DNA of 64,000 nucleotides. Source: Extensimonas soli (GTDB lineage Bacteria > Pseudomonadota > Gammaproteobacteria > Burkholderiales > Burkholderiaceae_C). The stretch spans positions 131,674 to 195,673 of the forward strand of contig NZ_JARGEL010000028.1 in NCBI RefSeq assembly GCF_029211265.1, read 5' to 3'. The notes beneath the pieces were generated by a model. That model had not been told where the DNA came from and did not search any database. It saw nothing but the letters and a program-made list of their open reading frames with translations. Positions 16,354 through 23,677 of this stretch are shown here, in pieces (the stretch's first letter is position 1; the number at the start of each line of letters is the position of its first letter). Made by a program: the position numbers and the translations under genes.

Positions 16354-16477
16354 GCAAAGGCATGCGCGACAACCTGCGCAAGCACACAACGCGGCGGCAT
16401 TTTTTGCCGGGCCGGAATCCGACGCGATCACCGGCCAAACGCTGAGCGTCAATGGCGGTTTGAGCACGCCGGGTTGA
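16354..16477 (+). pseudogene. remnant of a short-chain dehydrogenase (C-terminal end)
   Basis: On the + strand the frame ending at TGA 16475-16477 reads AAAFFAGPESDAITGQTLSV followed by NGGLSTPG and a stop. This is the typical C-terminus of an SDR, where (S/D)xITGQ...VNGG is diagnostic. Just upstream, in another frame, GMRDNLRK also resembles SDR sequence, suggesting a deletion or frameshift. No start codon, Rossmann motif or catalytic residues remain. The remnant lies in the 198-base gap between two leftward genes and has the opposite orientation. It appears to mark an old rearrangement boundary. Confidence 0.6.
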
Positions 16478-16487
16478 CATCACCGAC

Positions 16488-18011
16488 TCACAAGCCGCCG
16501 TGTGCGGCCTTCACGGCTGCGCGGTTGGTTTTGCCGGCCGCATCCTTGGGAAGCTCCGGCACGAACACCACGTGCTTGGGTTTTTTGTAGCGTGCAATAC
16601 GCGCACCGACGAATTCGATCAGCGCCTCAGCCGTAACCGTCTGCCCCGGCTGGAGCACACACACCGCCTTGATCGCCTCGCCCCACTGCGCGTCGGGCAC
16701 GCCGATCACGACGGCCTCGGCGATCGCCGGGTGTTCGAGCAACGTGCGCTCGACCTCGGCCGGATAGACGTTTTCACCGCCGGGCTTGATGAGCTCCTTG
16801 GCCGGCGAGCGGCCGCTGTACCACAGATAGCCCTCGGCATCGAGGCGCCCCATGTCGCCCGTGTGGTGCCAGCCGTTGCGAAACGTGAAGGCGTTGTCTT
16901 GATCGAGGCGCCAGTAACCCTCGAACACCATGGGGCCGCGCACCACGATTTCGCCCGTTTCGCCCAGCGGCACCTCCTGGTCCAGATCATCGACGATGGC
17001 CACGCGGTTCAGACCCGCAGGCCGCCCCGCGCTGCCCGGACATTCGTCGAAAGGCGCCATGCTGACCCAGCCCGAGGTCTCGGTCTGGCCGTAAGCGCTC
17101 CAAAAGCGCGTATGCGGGCACACGGTGTGCAAGCGCTGCAGGGTTTCGGGCGTGTCTATGCCCGAGACGATGCGCAGATGCGCGAGCGCCGAACCCTGCG
17201 CTGCAGCAGCATCGAGCAAAGCGCCGAGCATGGGCGGAAAGGTGCCGATCAGGCTACCGCCGTCCGCGTCGATGTGGCGCACGAGCGCCGCCGGGTCGAA
17301 GCGCGTGAGCAGCAGGGTGCTGCCGCCGGCGAGCTGCGCCGCAAGCCAGAAGCCGATCGCGGCGACGTGAAACAGTGGCAACACGCCCAGGTTCACATCC
17401 TTGGGTGTGAGGCCCCAGGCGAGCTGGGTCTGCATCGCAGCAAGCATCAGGCCGCGATGCGACAGCAGCGCCCCGCGCGGGCGCCCGCCCACGGCAGCCG
17501 TGTGGATGATGACCACGCCAGCGTCGTCGCCCACCGGGGCAAGCGGAGCAATTGACGCCTTTGCCGCGCCAGCATCGCGCACATACAGTGAGTGCAGCGC
17601 CCCCCAAGGCGCCTGCTGCCCACCAAAACCATAGCACGTTACGCCCTCCAGACGTGCCGGAAGCAGGGATTTGAACTCATCTGCCGCGACGAGCAGCTTG
17701 GGCGCAACGTCGCCGACGATGTAGGCCACTTCTTCGGCAGACAGGCGCCAGTTGATGGGCACGAGGATCGCGCCCAGGGACGCCACGGCGCCAAATAGGT
17801 CCAGGTATTCAGGGCAGTTTTGCGCGAGGATCGCGACGCGATCGCCACGCCCCACGCCCGCAACTGCAAGCCCGGCCGCAAGCTGCGCCACGCGCTCGGC
17901 GTACTCGGCGTGGGTCGTGCGCTGCCCCTCAAAAACCAGCGCCGTGCGCGCGCCGTGCACCAAGGCGTTGCGCGCAATCGCATCGTGCAAACCGAAAGAT
18001 CGCATGTCCAT
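16488..18011 (-). CDS. AMP-binding acyl-CoA synthetase with atypical P-loop
   Basis: A 507-residue ANL-family ligase with the full N- and C-terminal domains. Later motifs are normal: SAYGQTETSG, WHHTGDMGRLD, SPAKELIKPGGENVYPAEVE and the C-terminal KDAAGKTNR. The phosphate-binding loop, usually YTSGTTGxPKG, reads HTAAVGGRPRG here: the Ser/Thr/Gly signature is lost and the Lys is Arg. Similar loops occur in related Burkholderiales ligases as far as I recall, so it may still be active. The ATG at 18011 (MDMRSFGLHD), with GGAGGAGA upstream, is preferred to a TTG five codons earlier. It follows an alpha/beta hydrolase by 39 bases on the same strand. Confidence 0.9.
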   Translation of the reverse strand: MDMRSFGLHDAIARNALVHGARTALVFEGQRTTHAEYAERVAQLAAGLAVAGVGRGDRVAILAQNCPEYLDLFGAVASLGAILVPINWRLSAEEVAYIVGDVAPKLLVAADEFKSLLPARLEGVTCYGFGGQQAPWGALHSLYVRDAGAAKASIAPLAPVGDDAGVVIIHTAAVGGRPRGALLSHRGLMLAAMQTQLAWGLTPKDVNLGVLPLFHVAAIGFWLAAQLAGGSTLLLTRFDPAALVRHIDADGGSLIGTFPPMLGALLDAAAAQGSALAHLRIVSGIDTPETLQRLHTVCPHTRFWSAYGQTETSGWVSMAPFDECPGSAGRPAGLNRVAIVDDLDQEVPLGETGEIVVRGPMVFEGYWRLDQDNAFTFRNGWHHTGDMGRLDAEGYLWYSGRSPAKELIKPGGENVYPAEVERTLLEHPAIAEAVVIGVPDAQWGEAIKAVCVLQPGQTVTAEALIEFVGARIARYKKPKHVVFVPELPKDAAGKTNRAAVKAAHGGL

Positions 18012-18050
18012 GTTCGTCTCCTCCAAATTCCTGTTTCACACCACGCGCAC

Positions 18051-18926
18051 CTACGTTGCTGCCACTGCCGCGGCCGACGCCGGCGAGGGCGGCATGACCT
18101 CCAGCAAAAACTCCCGCACGCTCGCGGTGAAGGCGTCGTTTGCGTCGCCTGCAATCATGTGGCCCGCATCGCGCAGGTCCACGAAGCGCGCCTGCGGCAG
18201 GGTTTTCACCAAAGCCTCGGCGTCTTCCTTGGTGATCACGTCGCTGCGCTGGCCGCGGACCAGCAAGGTGGGGGACTGCAGGCCGCGCAGGGCACGCTCG
18301 TAGCTTTCGGCATCGCGGCGATGGTTGTGGTTGGCCTCGCTCATCATGAGCGGGTCCCAATGCCAGATCCAGCGGCCCTGCGCATTCAGGCGCAGGTTTT
18401 TCTTCAGGCCCTCGAGCGGGCCCGTCATGGGCTTGCCGCGGTAGGCCGCGATGTGCTGCGCGGCCTCTTCGAGCGAGGCAAAGCCTTCTGGCTGGGCGCG
18501 CATGAAGCTGACGATGCGCTCCACGCCGGCCTCTTCCATGCGCGGTGCAATGTCCACGAGCACCAGCGCGGCTATGGGCGGCGCGTCGGGCAGGCCCACT
18601 GCCGCCATGCTCGCGAGGCCGCCAAGCGAGGCGCCGACCACGGCAAGCGGCCGGCCGAGCTGGCGCCAGACATTGCACATGGTGCGCGCCAGGGTTTCGA
18701 TGCGGTAGTCGCCGTCGCTCGCCCAGGCACTTTCGCCGTGTCCCGGCAGGTCGAGCGCCACTGTGTACCAGCCCGCCGCGCCCAGCGCCTGGGCCGCGTT
18801 GCCCCAGGCATGGCGCGTCTGGCCACCGCCGTGCAACAACAGCACCGCAGGCGCACCCTCGGGACCATACACGTCCGCGACCAGCGGCCCCCCGGCAAAA
18901 CCGGAAAATTCGCGCCGGCCGCTCAC
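18051..18926 (-). CDS. alpha/beta hydrolase
   Basis: A 291-residue cytosolic alpha/beta-hydrolase. The sequence shows LLLHGGGQTRHAW (oxyanion region), ALDLPGHGES, the nucleophile elbow GASLGG, an acid in VRGQRSDVI and the catalytic His in LRDAGHMIAGD. The overall pattern fits epoxide-hydrolase/haloperoxidase-like or C-C bond hydrolases, but the exact substrate is open. Its start overlaps the stop of the transglutaminase-like gene by four bases (18923-18926), which indicates translational coupling. Another alpha/beta hydrolase of different sequence is at 8841-9620. Confidence 0.88.
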   Translation of the reverse strand: MSGRREFSGFAGGPLVADVYGPEGAPAVLLLHGGGQTRHAWGNAAQALGAAGWYTVALDLPGHGESAWASDGDYRIETLARTMCNVWRQLGRPLAVVGASLGGLASMAAVGLPDAPPIAALVLVDIAPRMEEAGVERIVSFMRAQPEGFASLEEAAQHIAAYRGKPMTGPLEGLKKNLRLNAQGRWIWHWDPLMMSEANHNHRRDAESYERALRGLQSPTLLVRGQRSDVITKEDAEALVKTLPQARFVDLRDAGHMIAGDANDAFTASVREFLLEVMPPSPASAAAVAAT

Positions 18927-19615
18927 GCCCCTGCCCCCACCTCTTTTTCAAAGTCGGCGCCAGCCTCGGCCGCGACCTGCCCCCACTCCGAGAAGGACTT
19001 GTAGTGCTCGCTCCAGGCCTTCAGAAGTTCTTCGCGCGGCAAGTCGGCGTAGCTGCCGCGATCGCGCACGTATTCCATATGCCGGCGCCCGCTCACGTCG
19101 AACTCATGGAACACCGAATCTGCACTGCCATCGAATTCAAGCGGATGAATGCCGGCTTTTTCGCACAGCGAGCGGTTGAAGGCCGGCGTGGCCTTGAGCC
19201 ATTGGCCGTCGATCCACAGCTCGGTGTAGCCATGAAAGACGAACAGATCCGTGCCCATCATGTCGTAGAGCCGCTTGCTCGTGAGATGGTTGCGCACGTC
19301 GGCATAGCCCAATCGCGCGGGCACGCCCAGCACACGTGCAGCGGCTGCGAGCAAGGCGGCCTTGGGGACGCAAAAGCCGCGCCCGGCTGCTATCACATGG
19401 CTGGCTTTGAGCCCCTGCTCGGAAGTGTCGAAGTAATAAGGGTCGTACATGAACTCGTCACGCACCGCGTAATAGAGCTTGACGGCGATCTCACGCGCAG
19501 ACATGGCCGGATCGGCCACCCGGCGCGCAAAGGCAACGACCGCTGGGTGGTCGCTGTCGGCGAAGCGCCCTGGCGCCAGATAGGCCGACATGTCTGGGGT
19601 ATTTTGCAATGGCAT
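18923..19615 (-). CDS. transglutaminase-like domain protein
   Basis: A 230-residue protein with a bacterial transglutaminase-like (papain-fold) core. The probable nucleophile is Cys82 in GRGFCVPKAALLAA, followed by RLGYADVRNHL and His128 in FHGYTELWIDGQW. The third member of the triad is less clear because the following stretch reads LKATPAFN, without the usual Asp. No signal peptide is visible, so it is probably cytosolic. Members act as proteases, amidases or cross-linkers. An occurrence inside an acyl-CoA island, four bases overlapped with an alpha/beta hydrolase and four bases after an SDR gene, is unexpected, and the role is unknown. Confidence 0.8.
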   Translation of the reverse strand: MPLQNTPDMSAYLAPGRFADSDHPAVVAFARRVADPAMSAREIAVKLYYAVRDEFMYDPYYFDTSEQGLKASHVIAAGRGFCVPKAALLAAAARVLGVPARLGYADVRNHLTSKRLYDMMGTDLFVFHGYTELWIDGQWLKATPAFNRSLCEKAGIHPLEFDGSADSVFHEFDVSGRRHMEYVRDRGSYADLPREELLKAWSEHYKSFSEWGQVAAEAGADFEKEVGAGA

Positions 19616-19619
19616 GGTT

Positions 19620-20498
19620 TCAGTCTTTGACGCTCAGGCACTTGGGTGGCTGGGCGAGTAAAAAGCCTTCGAAGGGTTTGGAGCGATCGTGCTGTTGCAG
19701 CGTCCAGGTAGGACGCGCATTGGGCACGCCGCCATCGACACGGATGCACGAGCCCGTAATGAACGCCGCAGCCTCGCTGAGCAGGAACACGATGGCAGCG
19801 GAAATTTCCGCCTCGGTGCCGTAGCGCTGTAGCGGCACCTTGGTTTTGAGCGAGCGCAGATGGGCCTGCATCTCGGGGCTGTAGGTGTCGAAGCCGCTGC
19901 TCGCGATCCAGCCCGGCGCGACCGCATTCACGCGCACGGCCGAGGACGACCACTCGCACGCCGCCGTTTCCGTGAACGACAGCATGCCCGCACGCGCCGC
20001 GCCGCTGTGCGCCATGGTGGGCATGCCGCCCCAGATGTCGGCGATGATGTTCACAATGGAGCCGCCGTGCTGCTCCATGCACTGGTTGAACACCTCGCGC
20101 GCCACGAGGAAGCCGCCCGTGAGGTTGTTGCGCACCACGGCCTCCCAGCCCTTGAAGCTGATGTCCTTGGCCGGCTGCGGGTACTGGCCGCCCGCGTTGT
20201 TCACCAGCCCGTCGATCTTGCCGTGGCGTGCGAGCACATCGGCCACCATGGCCTTGACGCCGGCCTCGTCGCGGATGTCGCACGAGTGGATGCTGACCTT
20301 GCCGCCAGCACCCTCGATCTCGGCCTGCACGTTCTGGAGCTTTTCGATGCTGCGCCCCACCAGCGCCACGGCGGCGCCGAGGTTGGCGAGTTCGTGCGCG
20401 GTGCAGCGGCCTATGCCGCTGCCGCCGCCGGTCACGATCACGGTCTGGCCGGCAAACAGACCGGGGCGGAAGACGGAACGATAGGTGGCTTGTGCCAT
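19620..20498 (-). CDS. SDR family oxidoreductase, PECR-like, without canonical Tyr/Lys
   Basis: A 292-residue short-chain dehydrogenase relative. The NAD(P) motif TGGGSGIG is at 23-30 and NNAG ends at 103. The stretch HSGAARAG (164-171) matches the peroxisomal trans-2-enoyl-CoA reductase group. In human PECR this is followed by VYNLTK, holding the catalytic Tyr and Lys. Here the same positions are Leu173 and Glu177 (GMLSFTE). Either another residue substitutes or the protein is not a standard reductase. An atypical C-terminal tail (LQQHDRSKPFEGFLLAQ) follows the usual RVDGG end. The ATG at 20498 has AAGGAGA upstream. Likely cotranscribed with the thioesterases upstream. Confidence 0.87.
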   Translation of the reverse strand: MAQATYRSVFRPGLFAGQTVIVTGGGSGIGRCTAHELANLGAAVALVGRSIEKLQNVQAEIEGAGGKVSIHSCDIRDEAGVKAMVADVLARHGKIDGLVNNAGGQYPQPAKDISFKGWEAVVRNNLTGGFLVAREVFNQCMEQHGGSIVNIIADIWGGMPTMAHSGAARAGMLSFTETAACEWSSSAVRVNAVAPGWIASSGFDTYSPEMQAHLRSLKTKVPLQRYGTEAEISAAIVFLLSEAAAFITGSCIRVDGGVPNARPTWTLQQHDRSKPFEGFLLAQPPKCLSVKD

Positions 20499-20532
20499 GA
20501 AAATCTCCTTGATGTGAACTTGTAGTGAGTGC

Positions 20533-20967
20533 TTAGCCGCGCAGCATGAAATTGCCGTGGCCGAGGGCGATGGGTTTGTCGGGGCTTTCCTGCCAGGCCT
20601 GGATGCGCAGGTTGGCAACGCGCTGGCCCTGCTTGACCATCACGACGTTGGCGTAGGTGTCTTTGGGGCGGCCCGAGCGCAGGTAGTCGATGCTGAAATC
20701 GATGGTTTTGGGCAGCTCTTGACTTTCCATGTGCCACAGCAGGTAAAAAATCCCCGCGCATTCGAGAAAGCCGCCCGTGGCGCCGCCGTGCAGTGCCGGC
20801 AGGATGGGGTTGCCGATGAGCTTTTCCTGGAACGGCAGGATGCAGGTGAACTCTTCGCCCTTCACGTCTATGCGCAGGCCCTGAAAGCGCGCAAACGGCA
20901 CGGCGTCGATCAGCGGGCGCCAGTCGTTGTTGGCGCGGGCCTGGTTGATGCGCTCGGCCCAGCTCAT
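20533..20967 (-). CDS. PaaI-family thioesterase (hotdog fold), first of two
   Basis: A 144-residue hotdog-fold protein with the PaaI-type signature LHGGATGGFLECAG (active-site helix) and an SIDYLRSGRPKDTYANV strand. It probably hydrolyses an acyl-CoA to the free acid and CoA. The start ATG at 20967 overlaps the stop of the second thioesterase (ATGA at 20967-20964), so the two are translated in a coupled way and may form a heteromer. The start is preferred over a 48-residue extension that would lie inside the neighbour. HGG replaces the HGGV of the partner but keeps the key histidine. Confidence 0.88.
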   Translation of the reverse strand: MSWAERINQARANNDWRPLIDAVPFARFQGLRIDVKGEEFTCILPFQEKLIGNPILPALHGGATGGFLECAGIFYLLWHMESQELPKTIDFSIDYLRSGRPKDTYANVVMVKQGQRVANLRIQAWQESPDKPIALGHGNFMLRG

Positions 20968-21446
20968 TGCATGGCCTCCACTTTCTCCGCGATCACCGGA
21001 CGCCCCGAAGTGAACATGTAAACGCCCACCGCCATGGCGATGGGATCGTCGGGCGTGTCGTGGTAGGCCGCGCCGCGCACGAAGGCGAGCTCGGACGTGA
21101 GCTTGTAGCACACCGCCCCGCCGAGGATCGTGCGCCCCGGCGTCGCGGGCTTGAGGTAGTCCATGCGCAAGTCCAGCGTCGCCATGGGTTTGAGCTCCGG
21201 CAGCTTCATGAAGATGGAAAGCCCGCAGGCGGCGTCGAGCAAAGAGGTGATCACCCCGCCATGGATCACGCCCGTTTTCGGGTCACCGATCAAAAAGTCC
21301 TGGTAATCGATCTTGAGCACGAACCAATCAGGCTGCGCGGCGTGCGGGAGCACACCGAGCTCGCGGTTGTAGGGTGAGGCGTGGATGAACTTCTTCCACC
21401 GCACCACCATTTCTTGTTCAGAGGGCGTTGCCGTCGTGTCTGTCAT
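20964..21446 (-). CDS. PaaI-family thioesterase (hotdog fold), second of two
   Basis: A 160-residue hotdog-fold thioesterase. The typical PaaI active-site block is GVIHGGVITSLLDAACGLSI, and the strand block is ATLDLRMDYLKPATPG. The sequence differs much from the overlapping neighbour at 20533-20967, so this is an old pair rather than a fresh duplicate. It could release CoA from dead-end acyl-CoAs in the island. It starts nine bases after the MBL-fold gene on the same strand. Confidence 0.9.
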   Translation of the reverse strand: MTDTTATPSEQEMVVRWKKFIHASPYNRELGVLPHAAQPDWFVLKIDYQDFLIGDPKTGVIHGGVITSLLDAACGLSIFMKLPELKPMATLDLRMDYLKPATPGRTILGGAVCYKLTSELAFVRGAAYHDTPDDPIAMAVGVYMFTSGRPVIAEKVEAMQ

Positions 21447-21455
21447 CGCAGTCCT

Positions 21456-22529
21456 TCAGGAAAGTGCGAGGGTGGTCAATTCTGCGGCCTTCGGGCCAGG
21501 GAACCAGCGTGTGAGCGCGGGTGTTTCTTCACGCCGCACATGGCCCTGGCGCTCGAGCCAGAGCAGGTGCGCGAGCGTCTCGCCCATCGCCAAATAGGCA
21601 TGCAGGACCTCGTGCTGGTCGCCATAGACGGCCAGACCCAGCTCGGCCGCATTCATGCCTTGCGGGCTGAGCTTGGCCATGAATTTGCGCAAGGCGCGCT
21701 CGTGGTGCGCCACGAGCGCATGGGCACGCTGCACGCCGGCCTGGTACACGCGGTGGTGCGCAGGCAGCACATGGGCAATGTCGAGTTTGGCGATGGTGCG
21801 CAGGCTGTCGAGGTAACGCGGCAGCGGATCCGTCTCGCCATAAGGCCAGACGCCGATGTTGGGCGTGATGCGTTCGAGCAGTTGGTCGCCCGTGAGCAGC
21901 AGCTTGAGGTTCGGCTCGTACAGACACACCTGAGCGACGCTATGGCCGCCGAGCACCAGGGCCTCGAAAACGTGGTTTCCTATGGCGATCCTTGCATTGG
22001 GTGCTATCGTTTCGAAATGTTCGGGCACGGCGCAGGCCATGCTGGCCTGCAGCACGTCATGCACCACGGCCTTGGCGTCCGCCTCAGACAGGCCATGACG
22101 GCAGATGAAGCGCATGCACTCGGCCTGGTCTTCAGCGCGGCGCACGTGCATCTGTTCGGCCACGTGCGCTTCTTCGGGCCGCATCCAGATCGGCGCGCCG
22201 GTGCGCTCGTGCAGCCACACGGCCAGCCCCATGTGGTCGGGGTGGTGGTGCGAGACGACGATGCGCGTCAAACCGGCCTGCAGCGGCCCGGCGAGCGCCT
22301 GCTCCCACAGCTGGCGCGCCGAGGCGCAGTTCGATCCGGTATCGAACAGGCACCAGCCCGCGCCATCCTGGATCAGATAGACGTTGACGTGGTCTATGCC
22401 GTATTCGACCGGCAGGGTGAACATCAGAATGCCGGGCAAGACCTCGCGCAGCGGCAGGCCAGCGATCGTGTTTGCATCCTGTGCCTCGGCGGATGCGGCA
22501 ACAGCGGGGGGAGTGGCGGGCGCGTTCAT
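21456..22529 (-). CDS. MBL-fold metallo-hydrolase
   Basis: A 357-residue metallo-beta-lactamase-fold protein. The metal motif is VSHHHPDHMG, further ligands are likely in VLGGHSVAQV, and the fold begins with IDHVNVYLIQDGAGWCLFDTG. A C-terminal helical extension (about residues 260-357) follows the core. Members of this subgroup hydrolyse thioesters, lactones or other esters; in this setting an acyl-CoA or lactone substrate is plausible. It overlaps the acyl-CoA dehydrogenase gene by four bases (22526-22529), so both belong to the same operon. Confidence 0.88.
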   Translation of the reverse strand: MNAPATPPAVAASAEAQDANTIAGLPLREVLPGILMFTLPVEYGIDHVNVYLIQDGAGWCLFDTGSNCASARQLWEQALAGPLQAGLTRIVVSHHHPDHMGLAVWLHERTGAPIWMRPEEAHVAEQMHVRRAEDQAECMRFICRHGLSEADAKAVVHDVLQASMACAVPEHFETIAPNARIAIGNHVFEALVLGGHSVAQVCLYEPNLKLLLTGDQLLERITPNIGVWPYGETDPLPRYLDSLRTIAKLDIAHVLPAHHRVYQAGVQRAHALVAHHERALRKFMAKLSPQGMNAAELGLAVYGDQHEVLHAYLAMGETLAHLLWLERQGHVRREETPALTRWFPGPKAAELTTLALS

Positions 22530-23677
22530 AGCCTTTTGGCCACTTCTTCAAGCATCACTTCAGTAGCGCCGCCGCCGATGGCCTGGACACGGGCGTCGCG
22601 CACCATGCGCTCGATCGCGGCCTCGCGCATGTAGCCAAAGCCGCCGTGGAACTGCTGGCAGTCGTAGAGCACCTCGTTGACGAGCTCGCCGCACAAGGAC
22701 TTGACCATGGAGACCTCCTTGATGCATTCGCGCCCCTGCGCATCGAGCCAGGCTGCGTGATAGACGAGCTGGCGCGCCGCGGCGACTTGCGCGGCGCGCA
22801 TCGCCAGGCGCTGGCGGATCGCCTGCTTGTCCCACAGCGTGGCGCCGAAAGCCTTGCGCTGGCGCACATAGTCCAGCGTCAGCTCGATGCCGCGCGCGGC
22901 CTCACCCACGGCCTGCGCGCCGAGCACGATGCGCTCGTTCTGGAAGTTGCGCATGATCTGGTAGAAGCCCTTGTTTTCCTGCCCCAGCAGGTTCGCGGCC
23001 GGGATGCGGCAGTTCTCGAACACGAGCTCGGCCGTGTCGCTGCTGAGCCAGCCGCTCTTGTTGAGCTTGCGCCCGACGCGAAAACCCGGCGTGCCCTTTT
23101 CGACGATGAAAATCGAGATGCCGCGCGAGCCCTTGGCCGTGGTGTCGGTCTTGGCGCCGACGAAATACAGGTCGGCGTGCACGCCGTTGGTGATGAAGAT
23201 CTTGCTGCCATTGAGCACCCAGTGGTCGCCATCGCGCACGGCGCGCGTGCGTATGCCGGCCACGTCCGAGCCGGCGTCGGGCTCGGTCACGGCCACGGCG
23301 CAGATTTTTTCGCCGCGCGTGACGCCCGGCAGGTGGCGCGCGAGCTGCTCGGGGTTGCCGTAGTTGGCCAGGTGCGGCGAGGCCATGTCGGTGTGCACGA
23401 GCACCGTGACGGCAAAGCCGCCGAAAGTCGAGCGCCCCAGCTCCTCGGCCAGGATCGCGCTATAGACCGTGTCGAGAGCAGAACCGCCGTACTGCTCGGG
23501 GTAGCGTATGCCCAGGTAGCCGAGTTCGCCCATGGTGCGCAACACCTCGCGCGGCACCATGCCTGCATCTTCCCAGGGCAGGGCCTTGGGCACGATTTCC
23601 TGCTCGACGAAGCGGCGCAGGTTGTCGCGGAATTGCCGGTGTGGCTCGTCGAAATAAATCGGGTCGTTGTTCGTCAT
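22526..23677 (-). CDS. acyl-CoA dehydrogenase (AtuD/LCAD-like)
   Basis: A 383-residue FAD-dependent acyl-CoA dehydrogenase. It shows CAVAVTEPDAGSDVAGIRT, GSKIFITNGVHADL, the KAFGATLWDKQ loop and a C-terminus IGGGATEVMLEEVAKRL. The last motif has no Glu at the medium-chain catalytic position, as in isovaleryl/long-chain types that take the base from another helix. It is nested by four-base overlaps between the MBL hydrolase and the carboxylase alpha subunit. With the carboxylase and crotonase genes it forms the same enzyme set as the liu (isovalerate) and atu (citronellol) clusters of Pseudomonas, so a beta-methyl-branched acyl-CoA substrate is a reasonable guess. Confidence 0.92.
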   Translation of the reverse strand: MTNNDPIYFDEPHRQFRDNLRRFVEQEIVPKALPWEDAGMVPREVLRTMGELGYLGIRYPEQYGGSALDTVYSAILAEELGRSTFGGFAVTVLVHTDMASPHLANYGNPEQLARHLPGVTRGEKICAVAVTEPDAGSDVAGIRTRAVRDGDHWVLNGSKIFITNGVHADLYFVGAKTDTTAKGSRGISIFIVEKGTPGFRVGRKLNKSGWLSSDTAELVFENCRIPAANLLGQENKGFYQIMRNFQNERIVLGAQAVGEAARGIELTLDYVRQRKAFGATLWDKQAIRQRLAMRAAQVAAARQLVYHAAWLDAQGRECIKEVSMVKSLCGELVNEVLYDCQQFHGGFGYMREAAIERMVRDARVQAIGGGATEVMLEEVAKRL

